64,000 nt of DNA. Source: UBA1447 sp002329225. Its GTDB lineage: Bacteria > Bacillota > Clostridia > Oscillospirales > Acutalibacteraceae. Location: assembly GCA_050946835.1 (NCBI GenBank), contig JBMNVN010000004.1, positions 124,001 to 188,000 on the forward strand, in the 5' to 3' direction. Under the pieces are notes generated by a model, which was not told where the DNA came from, did not search any database, and saw only the letters and a program-made list of their open reading frames with translations. Below are positions 17,473 through 25,465 of the stretch, piece after piece. Each line of letters begins with the position of its first letter. The stretch's first letter is position 1. Made by a program: the position numbers and the translations under genes.

Positions 17473-19074
17473 CTAACTGTTCAGAGCGGCAAAACTTTTT
17501 TTGTTATTGCGGTAGAGATTTTTGAATACCGCATAGTTTTTATCATAAACCTCTTTATATTCCGGGTTCGGTTCAAAGGTGCGTACTACGGGCACCAACT
17601 TACCCGCTTCGCAGATGCTTTCCGCCAGACCGAGGCCCACGGCCACAACCACCGCCGCCCCCACGGCACCGGCATTCTGGGGACTGTCCACCGTTTCCAC
17701 CGTCCTGCCGGTGCAGTCCGCCAAAATCTGACAGGTAACGGGGGACAAGGCCCCGCCGCCCACAAAGCGCAGCACGGAGGAGGTTTGTATCTTTTTATCC
17801 TGAGTTTCCAAAAACCAGCGCAGATGGAAGCAAACGCCCTCCAAGACCGCACGGATAAGTTCGGTTTTGCCCGTTTCCAGACTGATGTTGAAGAACATGC
17901 CGCGGGCGTTGGGGTCTTCAAAGGGACAGCGGTTGCCGTGCAGCCAGGGGGTGAACAAAACTCCGCCGCTTCCGGGCGGTATTGTATCGACAACCTCGGT
18001 CATATAGTCGTAAAGGCTGGTATAGACCGTTTCTTTTGAAGCGGTGACATCCATTTTTTCGATATAAATCTCAATTTCGTCCAGAGCCAAATGGTCTTTG
18101 ACCCATTCCAGACATTTGCCCGCCGTTTCCAGCTCGGCAAAATAATTGAATTTGCCCTTTTGTGCGCCTACAATGGCGGCAATCATGGCGGTAGTGTCCA
18201 CGACGCTCTTATCCGTCACGGTAGACACCCAGCCGGAGGTGCCGGAATACACATGGGTATCCCCCAAATGAACGGAACCGGCGCCCACGCCTATCAAAGA
18301 GGCGTCGCCGCCGCCGCCGAATACGGCGGTGCCGGGCTTAAGTCCGAGTTCTTCAGCGGCCTCGGGCAGCAAAACACCCGCTTTGTCGGTAGAGTCGATG
18401 ATTTCAGGCAGATGCTCCATATTTACACCGTGCAGTTTGCAAACGGTGCCGCTCCAGCCTTCCCTGCCTTTGCGTATATCATACAAAAGGGTAGCGAAAG
18501 CGGAGTCACGGGTGGCAACAAATTCACCCGTCATTTTACAGATAATATAATCTTTTACATCCAGCCATTTATAAACTTTTTTAAAGACTTCCGGCTCATT
18601 GTTTTCTACCCACTTGTACTTCCAGACAGGGTCCTTTACACTTGCCGCCACGGCTCCGGTGGCGATTAAAGACCTGATTAATTTATAGGCATTCATACCG
18701 GCTATCTTTACAGGGCCGCCCATACCTTTTTTGAGTTCTTCCCTGGCTCTCTGGTCCATGTAACTCATGGCGTCCCGCAGAGGTTCCCCGTTTTTATCCG
18801 TTAAAACCAAACCCTGCATTTGAGAGCAGAAAGAAATTCCGGATATCTCCGCCGGGTCAACATCCGCCTGCTCCAAAATCTTCCGGGTAGTCAGGCAAAC
18901 GGCGCTCCACCACTCCTCCGGCTTTTGCTCGGCCCCCCCGTCCGGGAACAGATAGAGTCCGTAGCCTTCCATTGCGGAGGCTGCAAGTTTAACGGTAGTA
19001 CCGATTTCAAACAAACATGTTTTGACCCCCGTGGTACCGATGTCATAGGTGATTACTAAAACATCTTTCTTCAT
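17473..19074 (-). CDS. FGGY-family carbohydrate kinase, xylulokinase-like
   Basis: Sugar kinase of 533 residues. The N-terminal phosphate-binding motif YDIGTTGVKTCLFE starts at residue 10. The FGGY signature area is seen at GGGALSPVTCQILADCTGRTV (about residue 445), and the hinge region GGGGDASLIGVGAGSV near 255 is also typical. The closest group by eye is xylulokinase, but ribulokinase- or gluconate-kinase-like specificity cannot be excluded. It is monocistronic, with GGAGG before the ATG at 19074. No sugar transporter or isomerase is adjacent. Xylulose-5-phosphate could feed the split transketolase at 45-47 kb, but this is only inference. Confidence 0.85.
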   Translation of the reverse strand: MKKDVLVITYDIGTTGVKTCLFEIGTTVKLAASAMEGYGLYLFPDGGAEQKPEEWWSAVCLTTRKILEQADVDPAEISGISFCSQMQGLVLTDKNGEPLRDAMSYMDQRAREELKKGMGGPVKIAGMNAYKLIRSLIATGAVAASVKDPVWKYKWVENNEPEVFKKVYKWLDVKDYIICKMTGEFVATRDSAFATLLYDIRKGREGWSGTVCKLHGVNMEHLPEIIDSTDKAGVLLPEAAEELGLKPGTAVFGGGGDASLIGVGAGSVHLGDTHVYSGTSGWVSTVTDKSVVDTTAMIAAIVGAQKGKFNYFAELETAGKCLEWVKDHLALDEIEIYIEKMDVTASKETVYTSLYDYMTEVVDTIPPGSGGVLFTPWLHGNRCPFEDPNARGMFFNISLETGKTELIRAVLEGVCFHLRWFLETQDKKIQTSSVLRFVGGGALSPVTCQILADCTGRTVETVDSPQNAGAVGAAVVVAVGLGLAESICEAGKLVPVVRTFEPNPEYKEVYDKNYAVFKNLYRNNKKSFAALNS

Positions 19075-19342
19075 TTTTTACCTCCGGCATAATGCTCAAC
19101 ATACTACAATCAAAAAGTCAATTCGCCGTCAGGCAATCGCAACAACCACCTTGCAAATTGCCCCGCCGCTTATATTACATCATGCATAAGTATATGTTAA
19201 TATTATAAAATTTTCAATATTATGTAAATATAACACCGGTCAAACTTTCATCTCGTTAATACTTTTTAACCCTCTTTTCTTCAACGTTCAAGGGACTATT
19301 CGGTTTTTAGGCTCTATATCCTTTCACTTTTAACGGGACGTA

Positions 19343-19371
19343 TTGACATTATATCGGTATACCGATATAAT
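19343..19371 (+). promoter_or_regulatory. Consensus promoter spanned by a 24-bp palindromic operator
   Basis: TTGACA (19343-19348), 17-base spacer, TATAAT (19366-19371): a perfect SigmaA promoter. A perfect 24-bp palindrome with half-site ATTATATCGGTA runs from 19348 to 19371, covering the spacer and the -10 box. The XRE protein just downstream is the obvious candidate repressor. Confidence 0.88.
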
Positions 19372-19394
19372 ATTTGCGCAAGGAGGAGATTGAG

Positions 19395-19964
19395 ATGACG
19401 GTTCCGGAATTGCTTGAAAGTAAGAACATGACGCTTTATAAGTTGTCAAAAAACAGCGGTATTCCCTATACCACGGTTAACGATATCTACCACGGGAGAA
19501 CAAGCTTGGATAAGTGTTCGGCGGAAACGGTTTATAAGTTATCCAAAGAACTCGGCTTGAGTATGGAAGAACTCCTTGAGCCTTACCTCAGGGAGCGAAT
19601 CGGTTTTGAACTTTACAAAAGCAGCGTTTGCCATCGGTTGAAAGAATTAGGCGATATCAACTTTATAATTGAAACCCTTCAGAAAGACGACATCGGCAAG
19701 TTTTTTAAACGAAAATGGTATCCCGAAAGCCTCTATTTACTTGCGATGCTTGATTATGTAAGCAGAGAGAACAGTGTTCCCCTATGTACAAAATATGAAG
19801 CGTTGCGCAGCGTTAAGTTGAAAGACACAATTTACCCTGCCGGTGTGCTTACAACGGCTTTGGTAAACAGTAATGATAACGCCAAAAGGGACGCATCGGC
19901 TGAATCCATTCCGGAATTTTTACGCCATAACATTGTTGAAAGTGAGGTTAGAAATGTCATCTGA
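19395..19964 (+). CDS. XRE-family HTH protein with conserved C-terminal domain, probable autorepressor
   Basis: 189 residues from the ATG at 19395 (AAGGAGG 8 bases upstream). An in-frame TTG at 19374 lies only about 3 bases past the -10 box and cannot be translated from this promoter. Residues 1-60 are a Cro/CI-type HTH (LYKLSKNSGIPYTTVNDIYHGR). The remaining 125 residues form a helical domain with RHNIVESEVRNVI at the end. Similar proteins in Clostridia are, to my knowledge, often found beside AbiEii-type nucleotidyltransferases, but none is present here. The last 11 bases overlap the next gene. Confidence 0.85.
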   Translation: MTVPELLESKNMTLYKLSKNSGIPYTTVNDIYHGRTSLDKCSAETVYKLSKELGLSMEELLEPYLRERIGFELYKSSVCHRLKELGDINFIIETLQKDDIGKFFKRKWYPESLYLLAMLDYVSRENSVPLCTKYEALRSVKLKDTIYPAGVLTTALVNSNDNAKRDASAESIPEFLRHNIVESEVRNVI

Positions 19965-20181
19965 TACAGCAAACTCATTCAATAAAGATAATTTGGATAC
20001 TTATTTAAAAGAACTGGCAAAACTTTTTCGAAAGCAAAACGGCAGGGGAGCAACGGCGGAAGTTGTGGAGTTTCAGCGGGAGCATCCGCACACGGTTAAG
20101 GAATCAAATGTAGACCGTATTTTGCATATGCTGATGCCCAACAAGACCGAAGACGATGTTGATAGTAGCGAAAACTCCTAA
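19954..20181 (+). CDS. Small acidic/charged protein, second gene of the XRE operon
   Basis: 75 residues from the ATG at 19954, overlapping the end of the XRE gene by 11 bases in another frame, which implies coupled translation. It is hydrophilic and helical (YLKELAKLFRKQ), with a basic centre (NGRGATAEVVEFQREHPHTV) and an acidic tail. No family is recognised. The arrangement (autoregulated HTH gene plus overlapping small gene) resembles a toxin-antitoxin or regulator-cofactor pair. An alternative is a remnant of a longer partner. There is no signal peptide or membrane segment. Confidence 0.65.
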   Translation: MSSDTANSFNKDNLDTYLKELAKLFRKQNGRGATAEVVEFQREHPHTVKESNVDRILHMLMPNKTEDDVDSSENS

Positions 20182-20221
20182 CCCGAAAATATAAACATCA
20201 ACAAAAGAAAAAATTATAATC

Positions 20222-20254
20222 CCGGTGTTATGCAACCGTAGAACATAATACCGG
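20222..20254 (+). repeat. Imperfect inverted repeat after the XRE operon
   Basis: CCGGTGTTATG and CATAATACCGG can pair with a single G-U, with an 11-base loop. There is no U-run, so if it ends the XRE transcript it does so weakly. Confidence 0.35.
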
Positions 20255-20265
20255 ATAAACTCATC

Positions 20266-20301
20266 TTAAAACATAAAAGGGGGAGCGCTTTCGCGCTCCC
20301 C
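20266..20301 (-). terminator. Terminator of the first TT-rich lipoprotein gene
   Basis: A perfect 9-bp stem GGGGAGCGC / GCGCTCCCC with a 4-base loop (20280-20301). On the minus strand it is followed by a CTTTTATGTTTT tract. Confidence 0.88.
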
Positions 20302-20321
20302 GCAAAGGTTATGGTATATTC

Positions 20322-21257
20322 TTAATAGATCACATCAAAGATTTGGTAATGCATTATAAGAACCTGCCAGCCTGCTGCAGGAATAAACAAAACTTTACCG
20401 CTCATTGTTATTTTGTTGTAGAGAACATGATCCACACTCTTGACATGAAGCGTCTTGGGGTCATAAATCAGCGTAGCCGTGCAGTTGTAATACTCCATAT
20501 CATACTTATGATCTTTAATAACTTTGCTATACTTTGCAAGTTCGGGGTCAATGTCGCTCTTGGAAAGGGGCATGAACATTCCGCCGGTTTTGCTGGGCGC
20601 ACTGTTACCGTGATGGGGTCTGTGATGTTCCGGGTTTTTCTCGGGTTTCAGGGTAATAACAATCTTATAGTCGCCGTTGGGCAATTCCTTACAGTCGGCA
20701 GACTTAATGGCATTAACATCCGTGAGCATGCAGCCCTTCGGGGCGTCTCTTATAGGCCAAGCCCACATATTTTCGCCCTTGCCTTGTGAATGGGGTTTAT
20801 TTCTGGCTTTTTCTTCTGTCGTCATATAATTGCCGACAATATTAAGCAGAGCGTCGATAACTTTTCCACCCCCGGAAATATCTCTGTATTCCGGTCCGCC
20901 GGGAAGTTCCTGGAACTCGGCTCTTTTGAACCCGGGCTTGTCTTCTATTTTGGCCTTATTCATCACTGCAGTATAGGCGGCAAGAATTTCCGCATTGCCT
21001 TTGGGAAGACCTGCCGGAACGATGATAGCTTCAGTCGTGCTCTCGGGCTCAACAGCCGTGGTAGTTTCGCCTTCGGAGGTCGTTTCATCCGGATTGGTCG
21101 TCCCTCCGTCACCGGAAGTAGTTTCATCTGAGCCAAGTGTGGTCTCCTGCAAAGTCGTGGTGGTTTCGTTTTCTCCTCTTTTGCCGCAGGCAGCTAAGGA
21201 AAGCACCATTGTCAGGGCAAGAAGAATTGCCAACATTTTGCCGAATTTACTTTTCAT
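20322..21257 (-). CDS. Lipoprotein with Thr/Glu-rich linker (paralogue of the next gene)
   Basis: 311-residue secreted lipoprotein of unknown function. The signal peptide ends LSLAAC (lipobox, Cys23). A 50-residue linker of repeated ETT/TTS units leads to a globular domain from about residue 80 beginning KGNAEILAAYTAVMNKAK. It shares APKGCMLTDVNAIKSADCKELPNGDYKI and the spacing of Cys residues with its neighbour at 21430, so the two arose by tandem duplication. The domain's Cys pair (MLTD region and DCKEL) and the EYYNCTATL Cys are retained in both. Two separate terminators show the genes are transcribed separately. Confidence 0.8.
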   Translation of the reverse strand: MKSKFGKMLAILLALTMVLSLAACGKRGENETTTTLQETTLGSDETTSGDGGTTNPDETTSEGETTTAVEPESTTEAIIVPAGLPKGNAEILAAYTAVMNKAKIEDKPGFKRAEFQELPGGPEYRDISGGGKVIDALLNIVGNYMTTEEKARNKPHSQGKGENMWAWPIRDAPKGCMLTDVNAIKSADCKELPNGDYKIVITLKPEKNPEHHRPHHGNSAPSKTGGMFMPLSKSDIDPELAKYSKVIKDHKYDMEYYNCTATLIYDPKTLHVKSVDHVLYNKITMSGKVLFIPAAGWQVLIMHYQIFDVIY

Positions 21258-21371
21258 ATTTTTCCCCTTTCAAAAAAAACTGATATATGTGCCACTTAAG
21301 CACAAGCATAAGCACAAGCAAAAGTATACAACGACTTTTGCACGATTTCAACCTTTGTTTGTTCTGCAATC

Positions 21372-21406
21372 AAAATAAAAAGGCTCGGGGGCGCTCCTGC
21401 GCCCCC
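21372..21406 (-). terminator. Terminator of the second TT-rich lipoprotein gene
   Basis: A perfect 8-bp stem GGGGGCGC / GCGCCCCC (21387-21406) with loop TCCT. On the minus strand it is followed by AGCCTTTTTATTTTG. Confidence 0.88.
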
Positions 21407-21429
21407 ACACAAAATTTATTTCAACAAAA

Positions 21430-22380
21430 TCAATAGGCAAAATCCCATATTTTCAAAGTGTTCACAAGAACAGCTGAACCCACAACGCTCATTCCGGTAA
21501 CTTTTGTCGGCTCATTTATACTAATTTTCACAGACATATACTGATTCAGTGTAACGATTCGATTGGTTTTCGGATTATACTCAAGCTCTGCTGTACAATT
21601 ATAGTACCTTAGTTCATATGAAGCATCTTTAACAGCCCAATTCACATTGCTGTTCTCAATCAATGTGGAATCAATTTCCGAACGGGCAAGAGGGCTGAAC
21701 ATCTTGCCGGTGTTGCTAGGCGCTTGCCCGGTTTTCTCATTATATGGTTCCGGGTTAATCTCATCCTTGAGAACAATACTGAGCCTATAATTGCCATTGG
21801 GAAGCGCAACACAAGACGCTGTTTTTATCGCACCTGTATCTGTTAAAAGACAACCCTTGGGCGCTTTGTAAACAGGGAACCACCTTGTATCGTCACCCTT
21901 GTTATGTTGTTCCACTACCGCCTTGTCTTCTTCTTTCATAAAAAATCCGGCCAGACTTAACATAACGTTCACAAGCGTTTTTCCCTTTTGGAACTCTCTT
22001 TGATCCTTGGGAAGAGCCTGAAATTCCTTTTTCTTAAAAGCAGGTTTTTCAGCCTTCGCTTTATTCATTACTTCGGTATAAGCGGCAAGAATTTGAGCAT
22101 TGCCTTCGGGCTTGCCGGGCACAACCGGAGCGTCTGTTGCGCCGCCGTCCGCAGTGGTGCCGTCTTCAGAGGTTGTTCCGTCTTCGGCAGTGGTGCCGTC
22201 TGTGGTAGTTTCATCTGCGGGGGAGCCGTCCGTGGCGGTTTCATCAGGATCAACATCGCTGCCCTGGACAGTGGTTTCCGTAGTGGTGGTTTCCTTGTTA
22301 TCTTTGCCGCAGGCTCCGAGGGAGAGTACGATTGCAAGAGCCATAATAAGCGCCAAAAAACGGGTGAGCTTTTTCTTCAT
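21430..22380 (-). CDS. Lipoprotein with long Thr/Asp/Gly repeat linker (paralogue)
   Basis: 316 residues from the ATG at 22378-22380 (AGGAG 8 bases upstream; the frame is open further up but without a site). The signal peptide ends LSLGAC. Residues 30-85 consist of imperfect TTxDG/TTxEDG units, a disordered wall-spanning linker. The C-terminal domain begins EGNAQILAAYTEVMNKAKAE and is clearly homologous to that of the 20322 gene (GCLLTDTGAIKTASCVALPNGNYRL). Function unknown; the pair may be a surface-exposed binding protein family. Confidence 0.8.
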   Translation of the reverse strand: MKKKLTRFLALIMALAIVLSLGACGKDNKETTTTETTVQGSDVDPDETATDGSPADETTTDGTTAEDGTTSEDGTTADGGATDAPVVPGKPEGNAQILAAYTEVMNKAKAEKPAFKKKEFQALPKDQREFQKGKTLVNVMLSLAGFFMKEEDKAVVEQHNKGDDTRWFPVYKAPKGCLLTDTGAIKTASCVALPNGNYRLSIVLKDEINPEPYNEKTGQAPSNTGKMFSPLARSEIDSTLIENSNVNWAVKDASYELRYYNCTAELEYNPKTNRIVTLNQYMSVKISINEPTKVTGMSVVGSAVLVNTLKIWDFAY

Positions 22381-22485
22381 AAAAAATACTCCTTTTTCAT
22401 TTTTTTGCGGGCAGATTCCTTCACCTGTCCTAATCATCGCAATTATATATCGCTCTGAACTTATTTGTCAACTCATCCCGGAGGG

Positions 22486-22494
22486 TGTGGATAA
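22486..22494 (-). promoter_or_regulatory. Isolated perfect DnaA-box sequence
   Basis: TGTGGATAA, i.e. TTATCCACA on the minus strand, in the gap before the exonuclease gene. It is a single 9-mer with no cluster around it, so its role is uncertain. Confidence 0.35.
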
Positions 22495-22651
22495 GCTTCA
22501 TTTTTTATGCTATACTACTGCCGTTTTTACAGTAAGATTTTCTAACCGGATGTGCAGAGCAAAATGTCCCGTTTGTTCAACGGTTAATCGGAATATCGGC
22601 CACTATTGCAAATGCAGTAGCAGTAATACTACAAGGTTTAAGGGGATTGAT

Positions 22652-23415
22652 ATGGCGGAAATCAGCTTTGTTTCATGGAATGTTAACGGAATAAGAGCCG
22701 CTGTAAAAAAGGGGTTTGAAGATGCCTTCAACGACTTTGATGCGGACTTTTTTTGCCTGCAGGAAACCAAGGTGCAAGCCGGGCAAATAGAGCTTGACTT
22801 GCCCGGCTATAACCAATACTGGCACTACGCTTTGCGCAAGGGTTATTCAGGTACGGCCGTGTTTGCAAAAAAAAACCTCTGGATGTAAAATACGGAATAG
22901 GCGATTCCGACTTTGACGATGAGGGGAGAACCGTCACCCTGGAATATCCCGGTTTTTATTTGGTTAATATTTACACGCCAAATGCCAGGGACGGGCTTGT
23001 AAGACTTGATTACCGTATGGCCTGGGAGGACAGTTTCCGCAGTTATGTCGGCGGTCTGGATAAAGAAAAACCCGTGGTTTTTTGCGGGGACTTGAATGTG
23101 GCTCACAAAGAAATCGACTTGAAGAACCCCAAATCCAACAGGAAAAATCCGGGTTTTACCGATGAGGAGAGGGGCAAGTTCGGGGAACTTTTAGATGCCG
23201 GTTTTACGGATACTTTCCGCCACTTTTATCCCGACCTTGAAGACGCCTATACCTGGTGGTCCTACCGTTTTAATGCACGGGCAAACAATGCGGGGTGGAG
23301 AATCGACTATTTTCTTGTTTCCGATCGGCTCAAAGGCAACTTGTTGCAAGCGGGTATCAGGGATGATATATTCGGTTCGGACCACTGCCCCGTCACCCTG
23401 ACTTTGGAACTCTGA
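22652..23415 (+). pseudogene. exoA: Exodeoxyribonuclease III (ExoA/Xth) interrupted by a frameshift in an A9 tract
   Basis: AP endonuclease/3'-5' exonuclease of base-excision repair. The first frame from the ATG at 22652 has WNVNGIRA and the metal-binding LQETK, and runs to GTAVFAKK at about codon 75. It then meets nine A residues (22866-22874) and stops at TAA. The rest of the enzyme (VNIYTPNARDG, GDLNVAH with catalytic Asp/Asn, and the C-terminal SDHCPVTL) continues in another frame to 23415. One extra A restores a full-length protein of about 254 residues with all catalytic motifs. This may be an assembly error, a recent mutation, or slippage. Confidence 0.88.
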
Positions 23416-23429
23416 GGTGAATTTAACGG

Positions 23430-24746
23430 ATGAAAAAACGAAAATTTCTTATTCCCGTTCTTTTGATACTTGCGGTAATGTCGGTCTGCTTGGCGGTTTT
23501 CGGCCCCCGGCTTATAAAACATCGGGCGGACGATAATAACCACAACGGTACGGTCGAACATTTTTCCCTAAAAAATTCCCGTTACACCCCTGCGCTGACC
23601 TTAACGGATATGCCGGAGTTTCCGCCTCTACTGACGGATATTCCGAATATTTTTTACACCGTAAACCCCAAAAACGGGGATGTGTCTTTTTTTGAATATT
23701 CTCCGACGGGGCTTAATCCCTACGGCGGGGAAGTTTTTTCCGTTGAAAAAACCGTTACTTGCAGCCATCAGGATATACCGGTAACCCTTTCATACATAGA
23801 AAAGGACGGAAAAGTTGCGGGTTACGGACTGTATACTTCCGATTTAACGGGCACACCCGGCAGGATATACCCCTATGCCCTTTTTAAGCTCACCGCTCTC
23901 CCCCCGGGTTACGGTAAGCAGGGAGCATTGCTTCTAATCGACTTTGATAAAAAGGACTTCTGGCAAAATGATCGGCTGTACACCGAGGCGTTTATAATCG
24001 GGCTTAAAGGTTCCTCTTTAAAAACTCAACGCTTCACCACCAATAACTCCCGTACGGTGGACGAAACGGGCGCTTTCCGTTCCGATTGGACACTTTTTAC
24101 CGACTACTTTTTAAAAAGCACGGGCAGCACCGGGTATTTTTTGTCCTCCCGGGACTATAATCTTGACCAAAAGGGTCTGGTCGCGGATATTCTTTCCCCC
24201 TCCGACTTAAAGCCTCCACGAGTGGTTACCGGCATTCTGGGGCTTTGGGCAGGTGTAACGCCCGAGGGACTGACTTACCTCAGACCGTCCTCCACAGGAT
24301 TTGACCTGTATGTTTTTGCCGACAAAAAAGAGAGGCTTGTCAAGAGTTTTGACGGGGATTATAGGGCGGATTATCTGACCCAGGGGGATTATGTTCTTAA
24401 TAAAAAAACGCTTATGCTCACAAACCTTATCACGGGGGAAGAAAAACTGCTTAAAAACATCGACATAAGCGGAGCCGCTTTTTTAAGCGTCAGTCCCGAC
24501 GGTTCCCGTGCCGTTATCGCCTCCCCCGGAGGGGGAGAAAACCCCGGCAAGACAAAACAGTCTTTGATTTTTTATAACCTTGAAGATGAAAGCTTTAAAA
24601 GCTTCGCCGAACCCCTTCTTTTTTCCGTATCCAACCCCAATTTCGGTTGGGCACAAAACAAAACCCTGTTCCATCTTCGTCCCGCAAGGGACGACGGCAC
24701 AGGGCTGGCTTATTGTTTTATTGATTTGAGCGCACTTGACAGTTAA
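23430..24746 (+). CDS. Membrane-anchored secreted protein of unknown function
   Basis: 438 residues. An N-terminal signal anchor (MKKRKFLIPVLLILAVMSVCLAVF) is followed by an extracellular part of about 400 residues. That part is strand-rich with repeated short motifs such as FLSVSPDGSRAVIASPGG, the kind of segment found in TolB/WD-type beta-propellers, so a propeller fold is plausible. No catalytic motif is visible. It starts 15 bases after the exonuclease stop with GAGGTGA before the ATG, so it is probably co-transcribed. It ends 20 bases from the convergent comEB gene. Confidence 0.75.
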   Translation: MKKRKFLIPVLLILAVMSVCLAVFGPRLIKHRADDNNHNGTVEHFSLKNSRYTPALTLTDMPEFPPLLTDIPNIFYTVNPKNGDVSFFEYSPTGLNPYGGEVFSVEKTVTCSHQDIPVTLSYIEKDGKVAGYGLYTSDLTGTPGRIYPYALFKLTALPPGYGKQGALLLIDFDKKDFWQNDRLYTEAFIIGLKGSSLKTQRFTTNNSRTVDETGAFRSDWTLFTDYFLKSTGSTGYFLSSRDYNLDQKGLVADILSPSDLKPPRVVTGILGLWAGVTPEGLTYLRPSSTGFDLYVFADKKERLVKSFDGDYRADYLTQGDYVLNKKTLMLTNLITGEEKLLKNIDISGAAFLSVSPDGSRAVIASPGGGENPGKTKQSLIFYNLEDESFKSFAEPLLFSVSNPNFGWAQNKTLFHLRPARDDGTGLAYCFIDLSALDS

Positions 24747-24765
24747 GGCTGAGCGTGCGGCATTT

Positions 24766-25263
24766 TCAGATGTTTTCTTCCCTGAAATCTATGACAATCT
24801 CTTTATGATTTACCTCGACCTTGCGGTATTTAACCCCGGACGCATCGAACATTCTTTTTGAGGCCATTACCGACGGTGTGTTTGCATATTTGTCCGAAAG
24901 GTAAAGCACTTCGCGAATGCCGCTTTGAATGATGGCTTTGGCACATTCATTACAGGGAAAGAGAGCCGCATAAATCTTGCACCCGCTCAAACTGCCCGTA
25001 TTATGGTTAAGTATGGCATTGAGTTCCGCATGGCAGACATAGGGATACTTTGTGTCCACATCGTCGCCCTCCCTCTCCCAGGGGAATTCGTCATCACTGC
25101 AGCCGATAGGCATCCCGTTGTAGCCCACGGACATTATCTTATTGTCTTTGCTCACTATACAGGCGCCCACTTGCGTATTGGGGTCCTTGCTCCTGTGGGC
25201 GGAAAGCAGAGCAATTCCCATAAAATATTCATCCCAGGATATATAGTTTTCCCGTTTGGACAT
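24766..25263 (-). CDS. comEB: dCMP deaminase (ComEB family)
   Basis: Zinc deaminase that converts dCMP to dUMP for dTTP synthesis. 165 residues, typical length. The zinc and catalytic motifs are complete: CHAELNAIL (His and Glu, about residue 78) and PCNECAKAI (two Cys, about residue 104). The N-terminus WDEYFMGIALLSAHRSKDPNTQVGACIV is characteristic. It is divergent from secA, with about 200 bases of shared upstream region. Confidence 0.95.
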   Translation of the reverse strand: MSKRENYISWDEYFMGIALLSAHRSKDPNTQVGACIVSKDNKIMSVGYNGMPIGCSDDEFPWEREGDDVDTKYPYVCHAELNAILNHNTGSLSGCKIYAALFPCNECAKAIIQSGIREVLYLSDKYANTPSVMASKRMFDASGVKYRKVEVNHKEIVIDFREENI

Positions 25264-25465
25264 AAATTACGCCGTCCTCTCCCGCATCATTTTTCTACTG
25301 TCGAAAGGTTAGCATATCCGGCTTGATTTGGCAAGGGAGACGAGGGAAGAAGAATGTTTTTTCAGAATATTTTCCCCTTATTACATTACACTGTGTTATA
25401 CTATGCCCCGTAATTGTTCTATTATCCTGCCGCTTGCGGCAAATTACCGATAAGAGGTTTTAACA

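Noticed and set aside
21997..22290. Repetitive DNA in the lipoprotein linker as a phase-variable or CRISPR-like array
   Set aside because: The repeats are imperfect codon-level repeats within one frame, with no constant spacer length and no homopolymer at a frame-critical point.
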